A DNA stretch of 36,011 nucleotides. Source: a virus. The number at the start of each line of letters is the position of its first letter. The first letter of the stretch is position 1. The position numbers and the translations under genes are program-made. The notes under the pieces were generated by a model. The model was given only the letters and a program-made list of their open reading frames with translations. It was not told the DNA's origin and searched no databases. Where the stretch lies: positions 1-36,011 of the IMG/VR virus record IMGVR_UViG_3300044695_003609. One strand, written 5' to 3'. Below are positions 15,624 through 23,209 of the stretch, piece by piece.

Positions 15624-17606
15624 ATGAGTGAGGCATCCGTGACTATTCTTTGGACCGATTTCGAGACGCGCAGCCGCTGCGACCTACGCGAGCGCGGCGT
15701 CTACAACTACGCGATGGACCTGAGCACCGATGTGCTGTGCATGTCCTACGCGTTCGACGATGGCGACGTGCGGACGTGGCGCCCCGGCGCGCCTTTCCCG
15801 CAGGACGTGGCCAAGCACAAGGGCCAGATACGCGCGCACAACGCCGCGTTCGAGCGCCTGATCTTCTGGTATGTGCTCCAGTGCGACTTCAAGCTGGAGC
15901 AGTTCTACTGCACCGCTGCGCAAGCCCGCGCCAACTGCGCGCCGGGCAGCCTAGAGGACGTGGGCCGCTTCGCTGGCGCGGGGATGCGCAAGGACCACCG
16001 CGGCAACCAACTCATTCGTCTGTTGTCCATCCCGCAGGCTGACGGGTCGTTCCGCGAGGACGAAGACCTGATGGCCGAGATGGTCCAATACTGCGAACAG
16101 GATGTCCGCGCCATGCGCGCGATCAGTCAGGCGTTGCGGGAGTTGTCGGCCGATGAGTTGCGAGACTATCATGTTAATGAGCGCGTCAACGACCGCGGTG
16201 TCCTGCTTGATAAACCTCTGGCTCTGGCGGCGGTGCGTTACGCTGAACAGGAGGCTGTCGAGATACAAGACCTCGTTCGTGAAATTACTGAAGGCGAAAT
16301 CACGTCGGTCCGCAGCCCGAAGATGCGCCAATGGGTTCTCGACCGCGTCGGCCCCCAAGCGCTAAGGCTGGCCACGGTTCACAAGGACGGCGAAGCCAAG
16401 CTATCCATCGACAAGAACGTGCGCGCCAACCTGCTGGCGCTGGCGGAGGAAAACGCGGATGAAGTCCCGGCGGAAGTGGCAGACGTTATCCAGTGCGCAG
16501 ACGACCTGTGGGCGTCGTCTGTGGCGAAGTTCAGCCGTGCGGCGGCGCTGGCTGATGAAGAAGATAGCCGAGTTAGAGGCGCGTTCGTATTTGCAGGAGG
16601 CAGCGCTACTGGCCGTGCTTCGTCATTTGGACTTCAAGTCCACAACTTCCCGCGACGCTGCGCCGCCGACCCGGCACTAGCGCGCGAGGCTATGGTGCGC
16701 GGCCACAAGGTCGTGCCCAAGTTCGGCCCCCGCGTCACGGACGTGCTGAAGGGTATGCTGCGCCCTGCGCTGATGGCCGACAAGGGCAAGGTGCTGGTCG
16801 TGGCCGACTGGGCCGCCATCGAGGCGCGGGTGACGCCGTGGGCGTCGAATAGCCAGAGCGGCCGCGCCAAGCTGGACATCTTCGCCAAGGGCGAGGACGT
16901 TTACAAGCACAACGCCGCGGCGACCTTCCGCGTGCCCTACGCCGAGGTTGACAAGGACCAGCGCCAGATCGGCAAGGTGCAGGAGTTGGCGTGCGGCTTC
17001 GCCGGCGGCGTGGGCGCCTTCGCGTCGATGGGCCGCATCTACAACATCATCCTGTCCGAGCGCGAGAGCAAGCGCATGGTCGATGCGTGGCGCCGGGCGA
17101 ACGGCTGGTCGGTGCCCTACTGGTCGAAGCTGGAGCATTCCTATCTGGCCGCCATGCGCAACCCCGGCCACGAGTTTACCGCTGGCCGGGTCACATATTT
17201 ATTCGACAAACAGCATCTATGGTATGCCCTGCCGAGCGGACGTGTGTTATGCTATCCTTTCGCCTGCTTCAATGACGAGGGCGATCTGACCTACGCGAAG
17301 GCGTCGTGGAAGCCGTCAGCCGACGCGAAGGAATGGCCGCGCGCCCGTCTTTGGCGCGGTCTGGCCTGCGAGAACATTACGCAAGCCGTGGCCAACGACC
17401 TGTTGCGCCACACGCTGAAGCGGCTGGACGAGGAGGGGCTGGACGTGGTGCTTCATGTGCATGACGAAGTGGTGCTGGAAGTGCCTGAGGCGGACGCGGA
17501 ACGCGCGGCCGCACGGCTCGTGGAGATCATGTGTCAACCGCCGGAATGGGCCAAGGGGCTGCCGCTGAACGCGGAAGTCGCCACAATGGTCAGATATGGC
17601 AAGTGA
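15624..17606 (+). CDS. Family A DNA polymerase with 3'-5' exonuclease domain
   Basis: A 660-residue replicative polymerase. The N-terminal DnaQ-like proofreading domain shows Exo I in WTDFETR, Exo II in AHNAAFERLIF, and Exo III in YCEQDVRAM. The polymerase domain has motif A in VVADWAAIEARV (Asp about 395), motif B in GKVQELACGFAGGVGAF, and motif C in HVHDEVVLEVP (Asp614, Glu615). This is the phage-type PolI that lacks the 5'-3' exonuclease. The start at ATG 15624 has little Shine-Dalgarno and follows a hairpin; a GTG at 15639 is a less likely alternative. It should copy the phage genome with the primase-helicase that follows. Confidence 0.95.
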   Translation: MSEASVTILWTDFETRSRCDLRERGVYNYAMDLSTDVLCMSYAFDDGDVRTWRPGAPFPQDVAKHKGQIRAHNAAFERLIFWYVLQCDFKLEQFYCTAAQARANCAPGSLEDVGRFAGAGMRKDHRGNQLIRLLSIPQADGSFREDEDLMAEMVQYCEQDVRAMRAISQALRELSADELRDYHVNERVNDRGVLLDKPLALAAVRYAEQEAVEIQDLVREITEGEITSVRSPKMRQWVLDRVGPQALRLATVHKDGEAKLSIDKNVRANLLALAEENADEVPAEVADVIQCADDLWASSVAKFSRAAALADEEDSRVRGAFVFAGGSATGRASSFGLQVHNFPRRCAADPALAREAMVRGHKVVPKFGPRVTDVLKGMLRPALMADKGKVLVVADWAAIEARVTPWASNSQSGRAKLDIFAKGEDVYKHNAAATFRVPYAEVDKDQRQIGKVQELACGFAGGVGAFASMGRIYNIILSERESKRMVDAWRRANGWSVPYWSKLEHSYLAAMRNPGHEFTAGRVTYLFDKQHLWYALPSGRVLCYPFACFNDEGDLTYAKASWKPSADAKEWPRARLWRGLACENITQAVANDLLRHTLKRLDEEGLDVVLHVHDEVVLEVPEADAERAAARLVEIMCQPPEWAKGLPLNAEVATMVRYGK

Positions 17607-17616
17607 GGAGCAAGCG

Positions 17617-19956
17617 ATGAGTGAGGATCGCACGACGTTTATCGACTACATCACAGGCTTGACGGACGTGGACGGCGAGACCGTCCTGCTGCTCAAGCAG
17701 AAGCCGAAGAAGGATGGTGAGGGCAACATCATCTATCACGGCGACGGCGTCCCGAAGGCGACCTTCCCGGCCTTCCTGCCCGACCATGCGCGCATCAAGG
17801 ATGGCGAGGCATGGTATGTGAACACCGGCTCGTTCGTCATCGATCGCTTCGAGGACGGCAAGCCAAGCGCGAAGGCTGAGAATTGCGAATACGTCCTGTT
17901 CATGATGCTGGACGACATCGGCACCAAGTCGAAAGAGCCGCCGCTGCCGCCGACGTGGATCATGGAGACCAGCGCCGGATCGTTCCAGTGGGGCTACGCC
18001 TTCAGCGAGCAGCCAACCAAGCACGAGTTCACCGCCGCCATCAAGGCCATTGCCGAGGCGGGCTATACCGACCCGGGCGCGACCAACGCCGTGCGCAACT
18101 GCCGCATCCCCGGCAGCGTCAACCTGAAGCAGGGGCGCGACCTGTTCCCTGCGCGGCTGGTCGAGTTCCACACCGACCGCGAATACACACTGGCCGAGAT
18201 TTGCGAGGCGTTGGACGTGACGCCTGCCGAGCCTGACACGGCTGAGTTCCGCCGCATCGCCATCCGCGACACGGGCGGCGATACTGTCCTGCAATGGCTG
18301 TCCGACAACAACCTTGTGCTGACCAAGGTCAACAACGAGGGCTGGTGCGGCGTGGTCTGCCCCAACCATGCCGAGCACTCTGACGGCAACATTGAGGGCC
18401 GTTACAAGCCGCTGGATCGCTCTTACTGCTGCTACCACGGCCACTGCCAGCACATCGACAGCCGCACTTTCCTTGAGTGGGTGGCCGAGAACGACGGCCC
18501 GAAGGTGACGCCGGGGTTGCGTGAGGAGTTGCTCACCGAGCGGCTGCGGCTGATGAGCGAGAAAATCCAGCCGACCGACGCCTTCCCTGACGAGGCGGCC
18601 GCGCGCATCCGTGAGGTTGAGCGCAAGGAAGCCGGGCGGCTGGAGCGTTCGGAGTGGTTCGAGCGGTTCGCCTACGTCCAGTCGGATGATGCCTATTTCG
18701 ACATGGTGACGCGGCGCGAGGTGGCGCGGGGCGTGTTCAACGCGCTGTTCCGCCATGTCGATTGCCGGTCGGTGCACAACAAGAGGAAGCCGGTGCAGGC
18801 GTCCACCTATTTCGACGAGCGGCGGCAGGAATACGGCGCGAAGGCGCTCATCGGCGTGACGTTCGCGCCGGGCGAAGACGTGCTGGTGACGCGCGACGGG
18901 CTGGTCTACGGCAATCGGTGGGTCAACCACCGCCCCGACATGAGCGGATCGGATCAGATGTCCGACACCGACGTGGAGCGTTGGCTGGACCACTGCCGCG
19001 TGCTGGTGCCCGACGAGAAAGAGTTGGCGCATGTCCTCAACGTGATGGCCTACAAGGTGCAGCACCCGAATGTGAAGATCAATCACGCGGTGCTGCACGG
19101 CGGCGACGAAGGGTCGGGCAAGGACACCATGTGGGCGCCCTTCCTGTGGGCCATCGGCGGCCCGCACCAGCACAACCGGTCGATCATCGAGACCGGCGGG
19201 CTGGACAGCCAGTGGGGCTACGGGCTGGAGGCCGAGGTGGTCATCCTGAACGAGTTGAAGGAACCCGAGGCGCGTGAGCGCCGGGCGCTGGCCAACAAGC
19301 TGAAGCCGATCATCGCCGCGCCGCCTGAGACCATCTCGATCAACCGCAAGGGGCTGCACCCCTATGAGATGCTCAACCGGCTTCAGGTGATTGCGTTCAC
19401 CAACGACCCGCTGCCGATCACGATACCGACGCAGGACCGCCGTTGGTTCTGCCTGTGGTCGCACGCGCCGCGCATGGCCGAGGACGCAGGCCCGGCGCTG
19501 TGGGCGTGGTATAAGTCGGGCGGTTTCGAAAAGGTCGCCGCGTGGCTGTGGCAGCGCGACGTGAGCCGGTTCAATCCGGCCGGTGCGCCGCCGGTCACTG
19601 AGTGGAAGCTGAACATGGTCGAGCATGGCCTGTCAGTTGCCGAGAGCTATCTGGTCGATATGCTGCGCGGGCGCACGAGCGTGTTTGCGCGGGGCGTGGT
19701 TGGTGCGCCGTTCCATAAGCTGTGCGACACCATCGCCAGCACCCTCCCGGCAAACACGAAGGTGCCGCAAGCAGCGCTCCTGCACGCCTTCAAGGAAGCG
19801 GGTTGGATCGACTGCGGTCGGATCGCGTCGGTCGAGTTCCAAACCAAGAAACAAATCTTCGCCGCGCCGGACGTGCTGGCGGCCCACAGCAAAAGCGAAT
19901 TGCGCCGCATGGTGGAATATGTTGCGCCTTCCGATGGCGGTGTGGTAAAGCTCTGA
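17617..19956 (+). CDS. Primase-helicase (replicative, D5-like SF3 type)
   Basis: A 779-residue protein. ATG 17617 is preferred over ATG 17596 because AGGAG (17606-17610) is six bases upstream; the longer form would overlap the polymerase. The N-terminal part (about 1-210) looks like a RepB/AEP-type primase domain (MLDDIGTKSKEPPLPPTWIM, then SFQWGYAFSEQPT, AVRNCRIPGSVNLKQGRDLF). A cysteine/histidine segment (about 245-290: CGVVCPNHAEH and CCYHGHCQH) may bind zinc. The C-terminal ATPase has Walker A HGGDEGSGKDTMWAPF (about 490-505), followed by VVILNELKEPEARERRALAN (Walker B and sensor region). It would prime and unwind the phage DNA. Confidence 0.9.
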   Translation: MSEDRTTFIDYITGLTDVDGETVLLLKQKPKKDGEGNIIYHGDGVPKATFPAFLPDHARIKDGEAWYVNTGSFVIDRFEDGKPSAKAENCEYVLFMMLDDIGTKSKEPPLPPTWIMETSAGSFQWGYAFSEQPTKHEFTAAIKAIAEAGYTDPGATNAVRNCRIPGSVNLKQGRDLFPARLVEFHTDREYTLAEICEALDVTPAEPDTAEFRRIAIRDTGGDTVLQWLSDNNLVLTKVNNEGWCGVVCPNHAEHSDGNIEGRYKPLDRSYCCYHGHCQHIDSRTFLEWVAENDGPKVTPGLREELLTERLRLMSEKIQPTDAFPDEAAARIREVERKEAGRLERSEWFERFAYVQSDDAYFDMVTRREVARGVFNALFRHVDCRSVHNKRKPVQASTYFDERRQEYGAKALIGVTFAPGEDVLVTRDGLVYGNRWVNHRPDMSGSDQMSDTDVERWLDHCRVLVPDEKELAHVLNVMAYKVQHPNVKINHAVLHGGDEGSGKDTMWAPFLWAIGGPHQHNRSIIETGGLDSQWGYGLEAEVVILNELKEPEARERRALANKLKPIIAAPPETISINRKGLHPYEMLNRLQVIAFTNDPLPITIPTQDRRWFCLWSHAPRMAEDAGPALWAWYKSGGFEKVAAWLWQRDVSRFNPAGAPPVTEWKLNMVEHGLSVAESYLVDMLRGRTSVFARGVVGAPFHKLCDTIASTLPANTKVPQAALLHAFKEAGWIDCGRIASVEFQTKKQIFAAPDVLAAHSKSELRRMVEYVAPSDGGVVKL

Positions 19957-19983
19957 CGTCAGTTTGCTCCTGACGTCTGCATA

Positions 19984-20030
19984 AAGCCCCCGGCAGTATG
20001 GCCTCACTCCATACTGCCGGGGGCTTTTTT
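19984..20030. terminator. Strong bidirectional terminator between convergent blocks
   Basis: A perfect 18-bp stem (19984-20001 with 20009-20026) with a 7-base loop, followed by TTTTTT on the plus strand (20025-20030). On the minus strand the stem is followed by TTTAT, so it can also stop the leftward block that ends at 20029. The leftward stop codon lies at the foot of the hairpin. Confidence 0.92.
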
Positions 20031-20220
20031 ATTCTACGCGGGTGACGGTTGTCGCGCCGTCAGCGGTGCGGCACTGGTAGAAGCGCCCTGTGCGGATGCC
20101 GTATTGGCTGGCGTTGCTACAGATGCGCTTGGCGGCGGCGCGGTCGGGCGCTGGCAGGGTGACGCTATCGCCCACGGCCATGTGCCGGAAGGGGTAGGTT
20201 GGCGGGCGTCCTACGGGCAT
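20029..20220 (-). CDS. Small protein, last gene of the leftward accessory block
   Basis: A 63-residue basic protein (RPPTYPFRHMAVGDSVTLPA, then RAAAKRICSNASQYGIRTGR and TADGATTVTRVE). The pattern 'F..M.VGDSV.LP.......R.....A..YG.R...F..R....G..V.RV.' is common among tiny phage proteins that may bind DNA, with a small beta-alpha-beta unit. It overlaps the upstream gene by ten bases and ends at the bidirectional terminator. Confidence 0.8.
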   Translation of the reverse strand: MPVGRPPTYPFRHMAVGDSVTLPAPDRAAAKRICSNASQYGIRTGRFYQCRTADGATTVTRVE

Positions 20221-20402
20221 AGTTCGATCACTTCAATGTCGTCGATCTGCGCGACGTGGCGGCGCTTGTCGCGTGTCAGCCGCCGCTTGGCGATGGCGGC
20301 GGCTTGGTGCGGGTCGGGCGCGCAGGTGCGGATCGAAGTGGTGCGGCGATGGCCGAAGGGCGTGGTGTAAGTCACGCGGCAAAAGTAATCTATGTCGCGC
20401 AT
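20211..20402 (-). CDS. Small basic protein, unknown
   Basis: A 63-residue protein (start RDIDYFCRVTYTTPFGHRRT; later AAAIAKRRLTRDKRRHVAQI and a final EVIELCP). It looks like a small single-domain alpha/beta protein. GAGAGGGAGCG supplies the ribosome-binding site, inside the preceding small gene. Family not recognised. Confidence 0.72.
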   Translation of the reverse strand: MRDIDYFCRVTYTTPFGHRRTTSIRTCAPDPHQAAAIAKRRLTRDKRRHVAQIDDIEVIELCP

Positions 20403-20542
20403 CGCTCCCTCTCCCTCTGTCGCAGCTTCGGCTTCGACTGGCAGTCAGTGCGCAGGCAGCCGCGCACACCAGCCGGGGCGATATCTGCCCGGCAGTGGTC
20501 GCACCATATGGCTTGCGGGTGTGGCTTCAGTTGACGGGTCAC
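20390..20542 (-). CDS. 50-residue CxxC protein with GTG start
   Basis: A short frame beginning with GTG that overlaps the previous stop by GTGA (20542-20539). The product (starts TRQLKPHPQAIWCDHCRADI; then GVRGCLRTDCQSKPKLRQ) has two Cys pairs, CDHC and C-x4-C, consistent with a small zinc ribbon, and a very basic tail. It fills an otherwise empty gap in a block of end-to-end genes, and its end overlaps the next start by 13 bases. Family unknown. Confidence 0.62.
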   Translation of the reverse strand: MTRQLKPHPQAIWCDHCRADIAPAGVRGCLRTDCQSKPKLRQRERERCAT

Positions 20543-20754
20543 AGCATACCCCGCACTTCGCAGGCGCGGCGCAGGTGCACGGGCGTGGTGCCCCAGATGC
20601 GTCCAGCGCGGTCATAGGCGCGGCATAGCGTGCGCAGGCGGTCGTCTGAGGCTCTGAGCGCCAGCCGTAGGCGTTCGTGTTCTTGTAAGGCTTCCACGGC
20701 TTCTCGGAGCACGTCGAGGTCGGTTAGCATGTCGGTGTCGATTGTGGTGGTCAT
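20539..20754 (-). CDS. Small helical protein, unknown
   Basis: A 71-residue protein. ATG 20754 was chosen because it overlaps the previous stop (ATGA) and has AAGGAGCACCTGAC directly upstream, a variant of the leader shared by other genes here. The sequence is an amphipathic helix (LREAVEALQEHERLRLALRA, then DDRLRTLCRAYDRAGRIWGT) with an Arg-rich end. Function unknown. Confidence 0.72.
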   Translation of the reverse strand: MTTTIDTDMLTDLDVLREAVEALQEHERLRLALRASDDRLRTLCRAYDRAGRIWGTTPVHLRRACEVRGML

Positions 20755-21005
20755 GTCAGGTGCTCCTTGCTCTCTATTTTCATTGCGACTTGTCTGTAGC
20801 CGTGCTTGCGCAGCCACTCTGCGATCAGCGTTTCACGCGCCTGCACGGCGGTGCCGCTTTCGATCATGTCGCACAGGGCGCGGAATGGGCCTCCAACGTC
20901 GGCGCTATGTTTGTCGCGCAGGTCTTCAACGGGGAAGGCTACCCATCCACTCCGCTTCGCAGCTTCGATCAGCACCCAGTCGGGCGGTGTTTGCATGTCG
21001 GTCAC
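20751..21005 (-). CDS. Small protein, unknown
   Basis: An 84-residue protein with a GTG start at 21005 (overlap GTGA with the previous stop; GAGGAG eight bases upstream); ATG 20996 is an in-frame alternative giving 81 residues. The sequence (PPDWVLIEAAKRSGWVAFPV, then FRALCDMIESGTAVQARETL) looks like a helical soluble domain. Not recognised; related 'P.W.LIEAA.RSGW' starts are seen in small phage proteins. Confidence 0.72.
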   Translation of the reverse strand: MTDMQTPPDWVLIEAAKRSGWVAFPVEDLRDKHSADVGGPFRALCDMIESGTAVQARETLIAEWLRKHGYRQVAMKIESKEHLT

Positions 21006-21127
21006 CAGTCATTCTCCTCATCAATCAGGTCGGGCATATGCTCACGCATCCATGCGCGGCGGCGGCACTCGGCCATGTAGTCGGCTTGCCTCTCGGCCCA
21101 CTTGGCGAGGTAGCGGTCGGGGATCAT
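21002..21127 (-). CDS. 41-residue charged protein
   Basis: A short frame, ATG 21127, coupled at both ends: its start overlaps the previous stop (ATGA) and its stop overlaps the next GTG start (GTGA). The product (IPDRYLAKWAERQADYMAEC, then RRRAWMREHMPDLIDEENDW) is one charged amphipathic helix with an acidic end. Its end encodes the GAGGAG ribosome-binding site of the following gene. Function unknown. Confidence 0.62.
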   Translation of the reverse strand: MIPDRYLAKWAERQADYMAECRRRAWMREHMPDLIDEENDW

Positions 21128-21360
21128 GCGGGGTCTCCCTCGATCTTGCGCAAGAGAGCGCGGACTTGCTGTCCTAAGGGGGTGAGGCGACCCGCAGTTC
21201 CCCCGAAGGATGTTGCTCGTGAGCTTGTCAGGCCTTTCTTGTTCGTATGAACAATTTCAGTTGGGCTAACCAGCTTCCAAGCACCGGACAATTCCAACAC
21301 GGTTTTCCTCTGCGCCTTCGTCAGCTTTGCCGCGATCTGCGCGATGTCAGTGGTCTGCAT
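21124..21360 (-). CDS. Small protein, possible winged-helix
   Basis: A 78-residue protein; ATG 21360 with GGGGAAG upstream. Residues 7-30 (IAAKLTKAQRKTVLELSGAW) and 57-70 (GRLTPLGQQVRALLRK) resemble first and last helices of small winged-helix DNA-binding domains (for example the 'LTPLG..V...L' wing-to-helix end of MarR-like proteins), with beta-like residues between. Could be a regulator for the small-gene block. The overlap with the upstream gene is 14 bases and with the downstream one four (ATGA). Confidence 0.65.
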   Translation of the reverse strand: MQTTDIAQIAAKLTKAQRKTVLELSGAWKLVSPTEIVHTNKKGLTSSRATSFGGTAGRLTPLGQQVRALLRKIEGDPA

Positions 21361-21535
21361 GGTGCTTCCCCTTCTCAAGTTCTTTCGCGGCAACACGCAG
21401 GATGGCCGCGCAGATTTTTCTTGCATACCACCGCCAAGGCAGCAGCCCGCGAAACGGCTTAATGTTTGCAGCTTCCTTCCGCAGCCAAGCGATCACCCGC
21501 TTCTCGTCGTCCGAGGGCACGTAGGGGCGGGTCAT
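21347..21535 (-). CDS. Small basic helical protein
   Basis: A 62-residue protein (TRPYVPSDDEKRVIAWLRKE, then GLLPWRWYARKICAAILRVA and a C-terminal KELEKGKHHADH). Two helices with a Trp-rich turn; strongly basic. It overlaps the upstream gene by four bases. Unknown function. Confidence 0.7.
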   Translation of the reverse strand: MTRPYVPSDDEKRVIAWLRKEAANIKPFRGLLPWRWYARKICAAILRVAAKELEKGKHHADH

Positions 21536-21903
21536 GTGCGCGGCTCCGCGAGATAGGCGTTGATCCGGTCAATCAGTGACTCGACTATTGCATCGAGGCT
21601 GTATCTCTCCACGCATTCTAACAAACGTGGGCACTCAGAGAGCAAGCCCTTCGCCCCCGCCAGTTCCGCCTCAAGTTCGGCGATGCGGGCGCGAAGGACA
21701 TCTGCCTCACCGGACGCGGCGCGACTAAGTTGCTCGTAGTCATCGCGTTCGACTTGCAGGGCTTCGATCACCGCCCACGCTTCCGGGCCTTCCGGGTTCC
21801 GGTACCATTGCGTCCTGATGCCGGAATAGTCGGGCCGGTTGCCCTCGACCTTAAGCAAAGCGACTTTGAGAGCTTCTATATCCACCCCTTCGCCCCCGCT
21901 CAT
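21532..21903 (-). CDS. Coiled-coil protein, unknown
   Basis: A 123-residue acidic protein with a leucine-rich coiled coil (about 45-90: ERDDYEQLSRAASGEADVLR then ARIAELEAELAGAKGLL) after an N-terminal part (EALKVALLKVEGNRPDYSGI then YRNPEGPEAWAVIEALQVE). Its start and stop share four bases with both neighbours (ATGA). It looks like a small scaffold-type or DNA-metabolism accessory protein; no family recognised. Confidence 0.75.
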   Translation of the reverse strand: MSGGEGVDIEALKVALLKVEGNRPDYSGIRTQWYRNPEGPEAWAVIEALQVERDDYEQLSRAASGEADVLRARIAELEAELAGAKGLLSECPRLLECVERYSLDAIVESLIDRINAYLAEPRT

Positions 21904-22115
21904 GCTTCACCTCGGGCGGCGAGAAGCGCGTCGGCGAGGCAAAGCGACACAACGGCAGCCTCTTTGTATTCTTCGTCCGTCGGGATGTAACCGCCGGTAA
22001 TGCAGCCAGCAAGCCCCGCCAAAGCCTGCCCCGCATACCAATCCCGCAGGGTCATGCCCGGTACATTGGAGTAGTAGGGGTTTGGAAACGCGGGTGGGTT
22101 CTCGGGCTTATCCAT
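21900..22115 (-). CDS. Small conserved phage protein (GMTLRDWYAGQAL family)
   Basis: A 71-residue protein carrying the widespread phage signature PPAFPNPYYSNVPGMTLRDW followed by AGQALAGLAGC and a helical AAVVSLCLADALLAAR end. The family is found in many tailed phages and prophages but, to my knowledge, has no established function. ATG 22115 is inside the preceding short gene (eight-base overlap) and preceded by AGGAAGGAACGG. Confidence 0.85.
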   Translation of the reverse strand: MDKPENPPAFPNPYYSNVPGMTLRDWYAGQALAGLAGCITGGYIPTDEEYKEAAVVSLCLADALLAARGEA

Positions 22116-22251
22116 TCTTCCGTTCCTTCCTCTGATAAGTGGGCCTGACTTCGGCGTAGGTCTTGCCGTCAGCGCGGCGGATGGGCCAAGCGTTGTCAGG
22201 CGACACGCGGCGCTTGGGATCGGGGATGCAGGCTATGCGGGCGGGGGTCAT
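22108..22251 (-). CDS. 47-residue basic protein
   Basis: A short frame starting at ATG 22251, which overlaps the previous stop (ATGA). The product (TPARIACIPDPKRRVSPDNA, then WPIRRADGKTYAEVRPTYQR) is very basic with no long helix. It ends eight bases inside the next gene and carries that gene's ribosome-binding site. Function unknown. Confidence 0.6.
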   Translation of the reverse strand: MTPARIACIPDPKRRVSPDNAWPIRRADGKTYAEVRPTYQRKERKNG

Positions 22252-22340
22252 GCTTCCAAATCCGGCCCCGCATCCAACGCAGCCAGCTTGGCGTCGATCT
22301 CAGCGCGTTGCGCCAGCAGTTCTTCTCGGGTCGGGGTCAT
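22248..22340 (-). CDS. 30-residue helical peptide
   Basis: A very short frame, ATG 22340 with GGAGCCTGAC in front, coupled on both sides by ATGA overlaps. The peptide is one charged amphipathic helix (TPTREELLAQRAEIDAKLAA). It is credible only because of the exact overlaps and the ribosome-binding site. Confidence 0.5.
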   Translation of the reverse strand: MTPTREELLAQRAEIDAKLAALDAGPDLEA

Positions 22341-22450
22341 GTCAGGCTCCATACGATAAGTGCGCCCAGCGCGATCAGATACGCGCCCAGCAGGCAGAGA
22401 ATGACGGCCCAAGCGATGCTGGCCGTCCGGTCGAAGGGCTCGTGGGACAT
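22337..22450 (-). CDS. 37-residue single-span membrane peptide
   Basis: A short frame starting at ATG 22450, which shares one base with the previous TAA stop (TAATG), with GGAGG 11-15 bases upstream. After a polar N-terminus (SHEPFDRTAS) it is one hydrophobic helix (IAWAVILCLLGAYLIALGAL then IVWSLT). It should sit in the inner membrane. Unknown function. Confidence 0.58.
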   Translation of the reverse strand: MSHEPFDRTASIAWAVILCLLGAYLIALGALIVWSLT

Positions 22451-22515
22451 TAGCCCAAATCCTCCAGAATGAGCGCCAGCGCCGCCAGCGCCAGCGCAAA
22501 CACAAAGGCCATCAT
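22450..22515 (-). CDS. 21-residue hydrophobic peptide
   Basis: A tiny frame with start ATG 22515 (overlapping the previous stop as ATGA) and stop TAA that shares a base with the next start. The product is a hydrophobic helix rich in Ala and Leu (MMAFVFALALAALALILEDL). Gene status is uncertain, but removal would leave the only gap in this coupled chain. Confidence 0.42.
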   Translation of the reverse strand: MMAFVFALALAALALILEDLG

Positions 22516-22766
22516 GCGTCTGATTGCGCGTCATGGATGGCGTTTTCGATGGCTTGCAGTTCGTCTATCAGCGCATCGACGCGCTGGCCTAGCTCGTCAT
22601 TCTCCGCTTGCAGGTCGAAGATAAGGTTTTCGCCATGCTCCATTTCCTCCAGCCGTTCGCCTAGGGCGATGGCCAGTTCGTTCGGGCAGTCCCGCGCGGC
22701 TTCGATCAGTGTGCGGGTGGACAGCGCGCGCCAATCGGTGCGGTCAAGGTTCGGGTTGTATGCCAT
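22512..22766 (-). CDS. Small acidic coiled-coil protein
   Basis: An 84-residue acidic protein (start AYNPNLDRTDWRALSTRTLI; then LGERLEEMEHGENLIFDLQA and VDALIDELQAIENAIHDA). Residues about 37-80 form a coiled coil. The start shares a base with the previous stop (TAATG). Function unknown. Confidence 0.75.
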   Translation of the reverse strand: MAYNPNLDRTDWRALSTRTLIEAARDCPNELAIALGERLEEMEHGENLIFDLQAENDELGQRVDALIDELQAIENAIHDAQSDA

Positions 22767-22951
22767 TACAGTTCATCCTCTTCTATTGCGTAGGCCCAAC
22801 CGTCGCGCACGATGCGTTCGGCGGCGGCCTCGGCGTGGTTGATGTCGATGTAGCGCGCGGCGCAGGCCTCGCAGGTGGTGGTCTTGCCATCCGCGGCGAG
22901 AAATACCTCGCCGTCTTCGGGGTTCCATAGGGTGACGATGTAGGTGTGCAT
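22766..22951 (-). CDS. Small protein, unknown
   Basis: A 61-residue acidic protein (HTYIVTLWNPEDGEVFLAAD, then TTTCEACAARYIDINHAEAA and GWAYAIEEDEL). The CEAC pair could bind a metal or be structural. The beta-alpha pattern suggests a small globular domain. It follows the upstream gene by three bases. Confidence 0.72.
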   Translation of the reverse strand: MHTYIVTLWNPEDGEVFLAADGKTTTCEACAARYIDINHAEAAAERIVRDGWAYAIEEDEL

Positions 22952-22954
22952 GGC

Positions 22955-23209
22955 TTAGGCCTCCCAGCCGTCCATAGCGTGATAGATAGCGCTCGCGCTG
23001 TAGGGCGCGCCATCAGGCGTGCGCGGCATAGGCGTGCCATAGTCAGCGCTCTTGAGCGCGCGCAGGAACGCCTTTGCCGCGCGCTTGCGAGAGCCGCCAG
23101 CCGCGCGCAGCCATGACAGGCCAGAGCGGTAAAGGTTTTCGTCATTATTGAGCCACAGGCTCACGTTCCAGTGGTTCCAATTGCGGTGGCCGTTGTAAGG
23201 CTTGCTCAT
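22955..23209 (-). CDS. Small conserved phage protein (NGHRNWNHWNVSLWL type)
   Basis: An 84-residue basic protein whose start, YNGHRNWNHWNVSLWLNNDE, matches a widespread phage pattern 'YNG..N..TW.V.LWL.N' (DUF7249-like from memory). A basic middle (GGSRKRAAKAFLRALKSADY) and a C-terminal helix follow. ATG 23209 is preceded by GGAGCAACTGAT, a member of the leader family shared by the clamp and neighbouring genes. Function unknown. Confidence 0.78.
   Translation of the reverse strand: MSKPYNGHRNWNHWNVSLWLNNDENLYRSGLSWLRAAGGSRKRAAKAFLRALKSADYGTPMPRTPDGAPYSASAIYHAMDGWEA

Noticed and set aside
13741-15636. Minus-strand open frame (631 residues)
   Set aside because: Antisense to the DUF2800 nuclease and its neighbour; composition is typical of a shadow frame and it would run across the divergent promoter.
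17590-19626. Minus-strand open frame (678 residues)
   Set aside because: Antisense to the primase-helicase, whose Walker A and other motifs are clear; the minus frame shows none.
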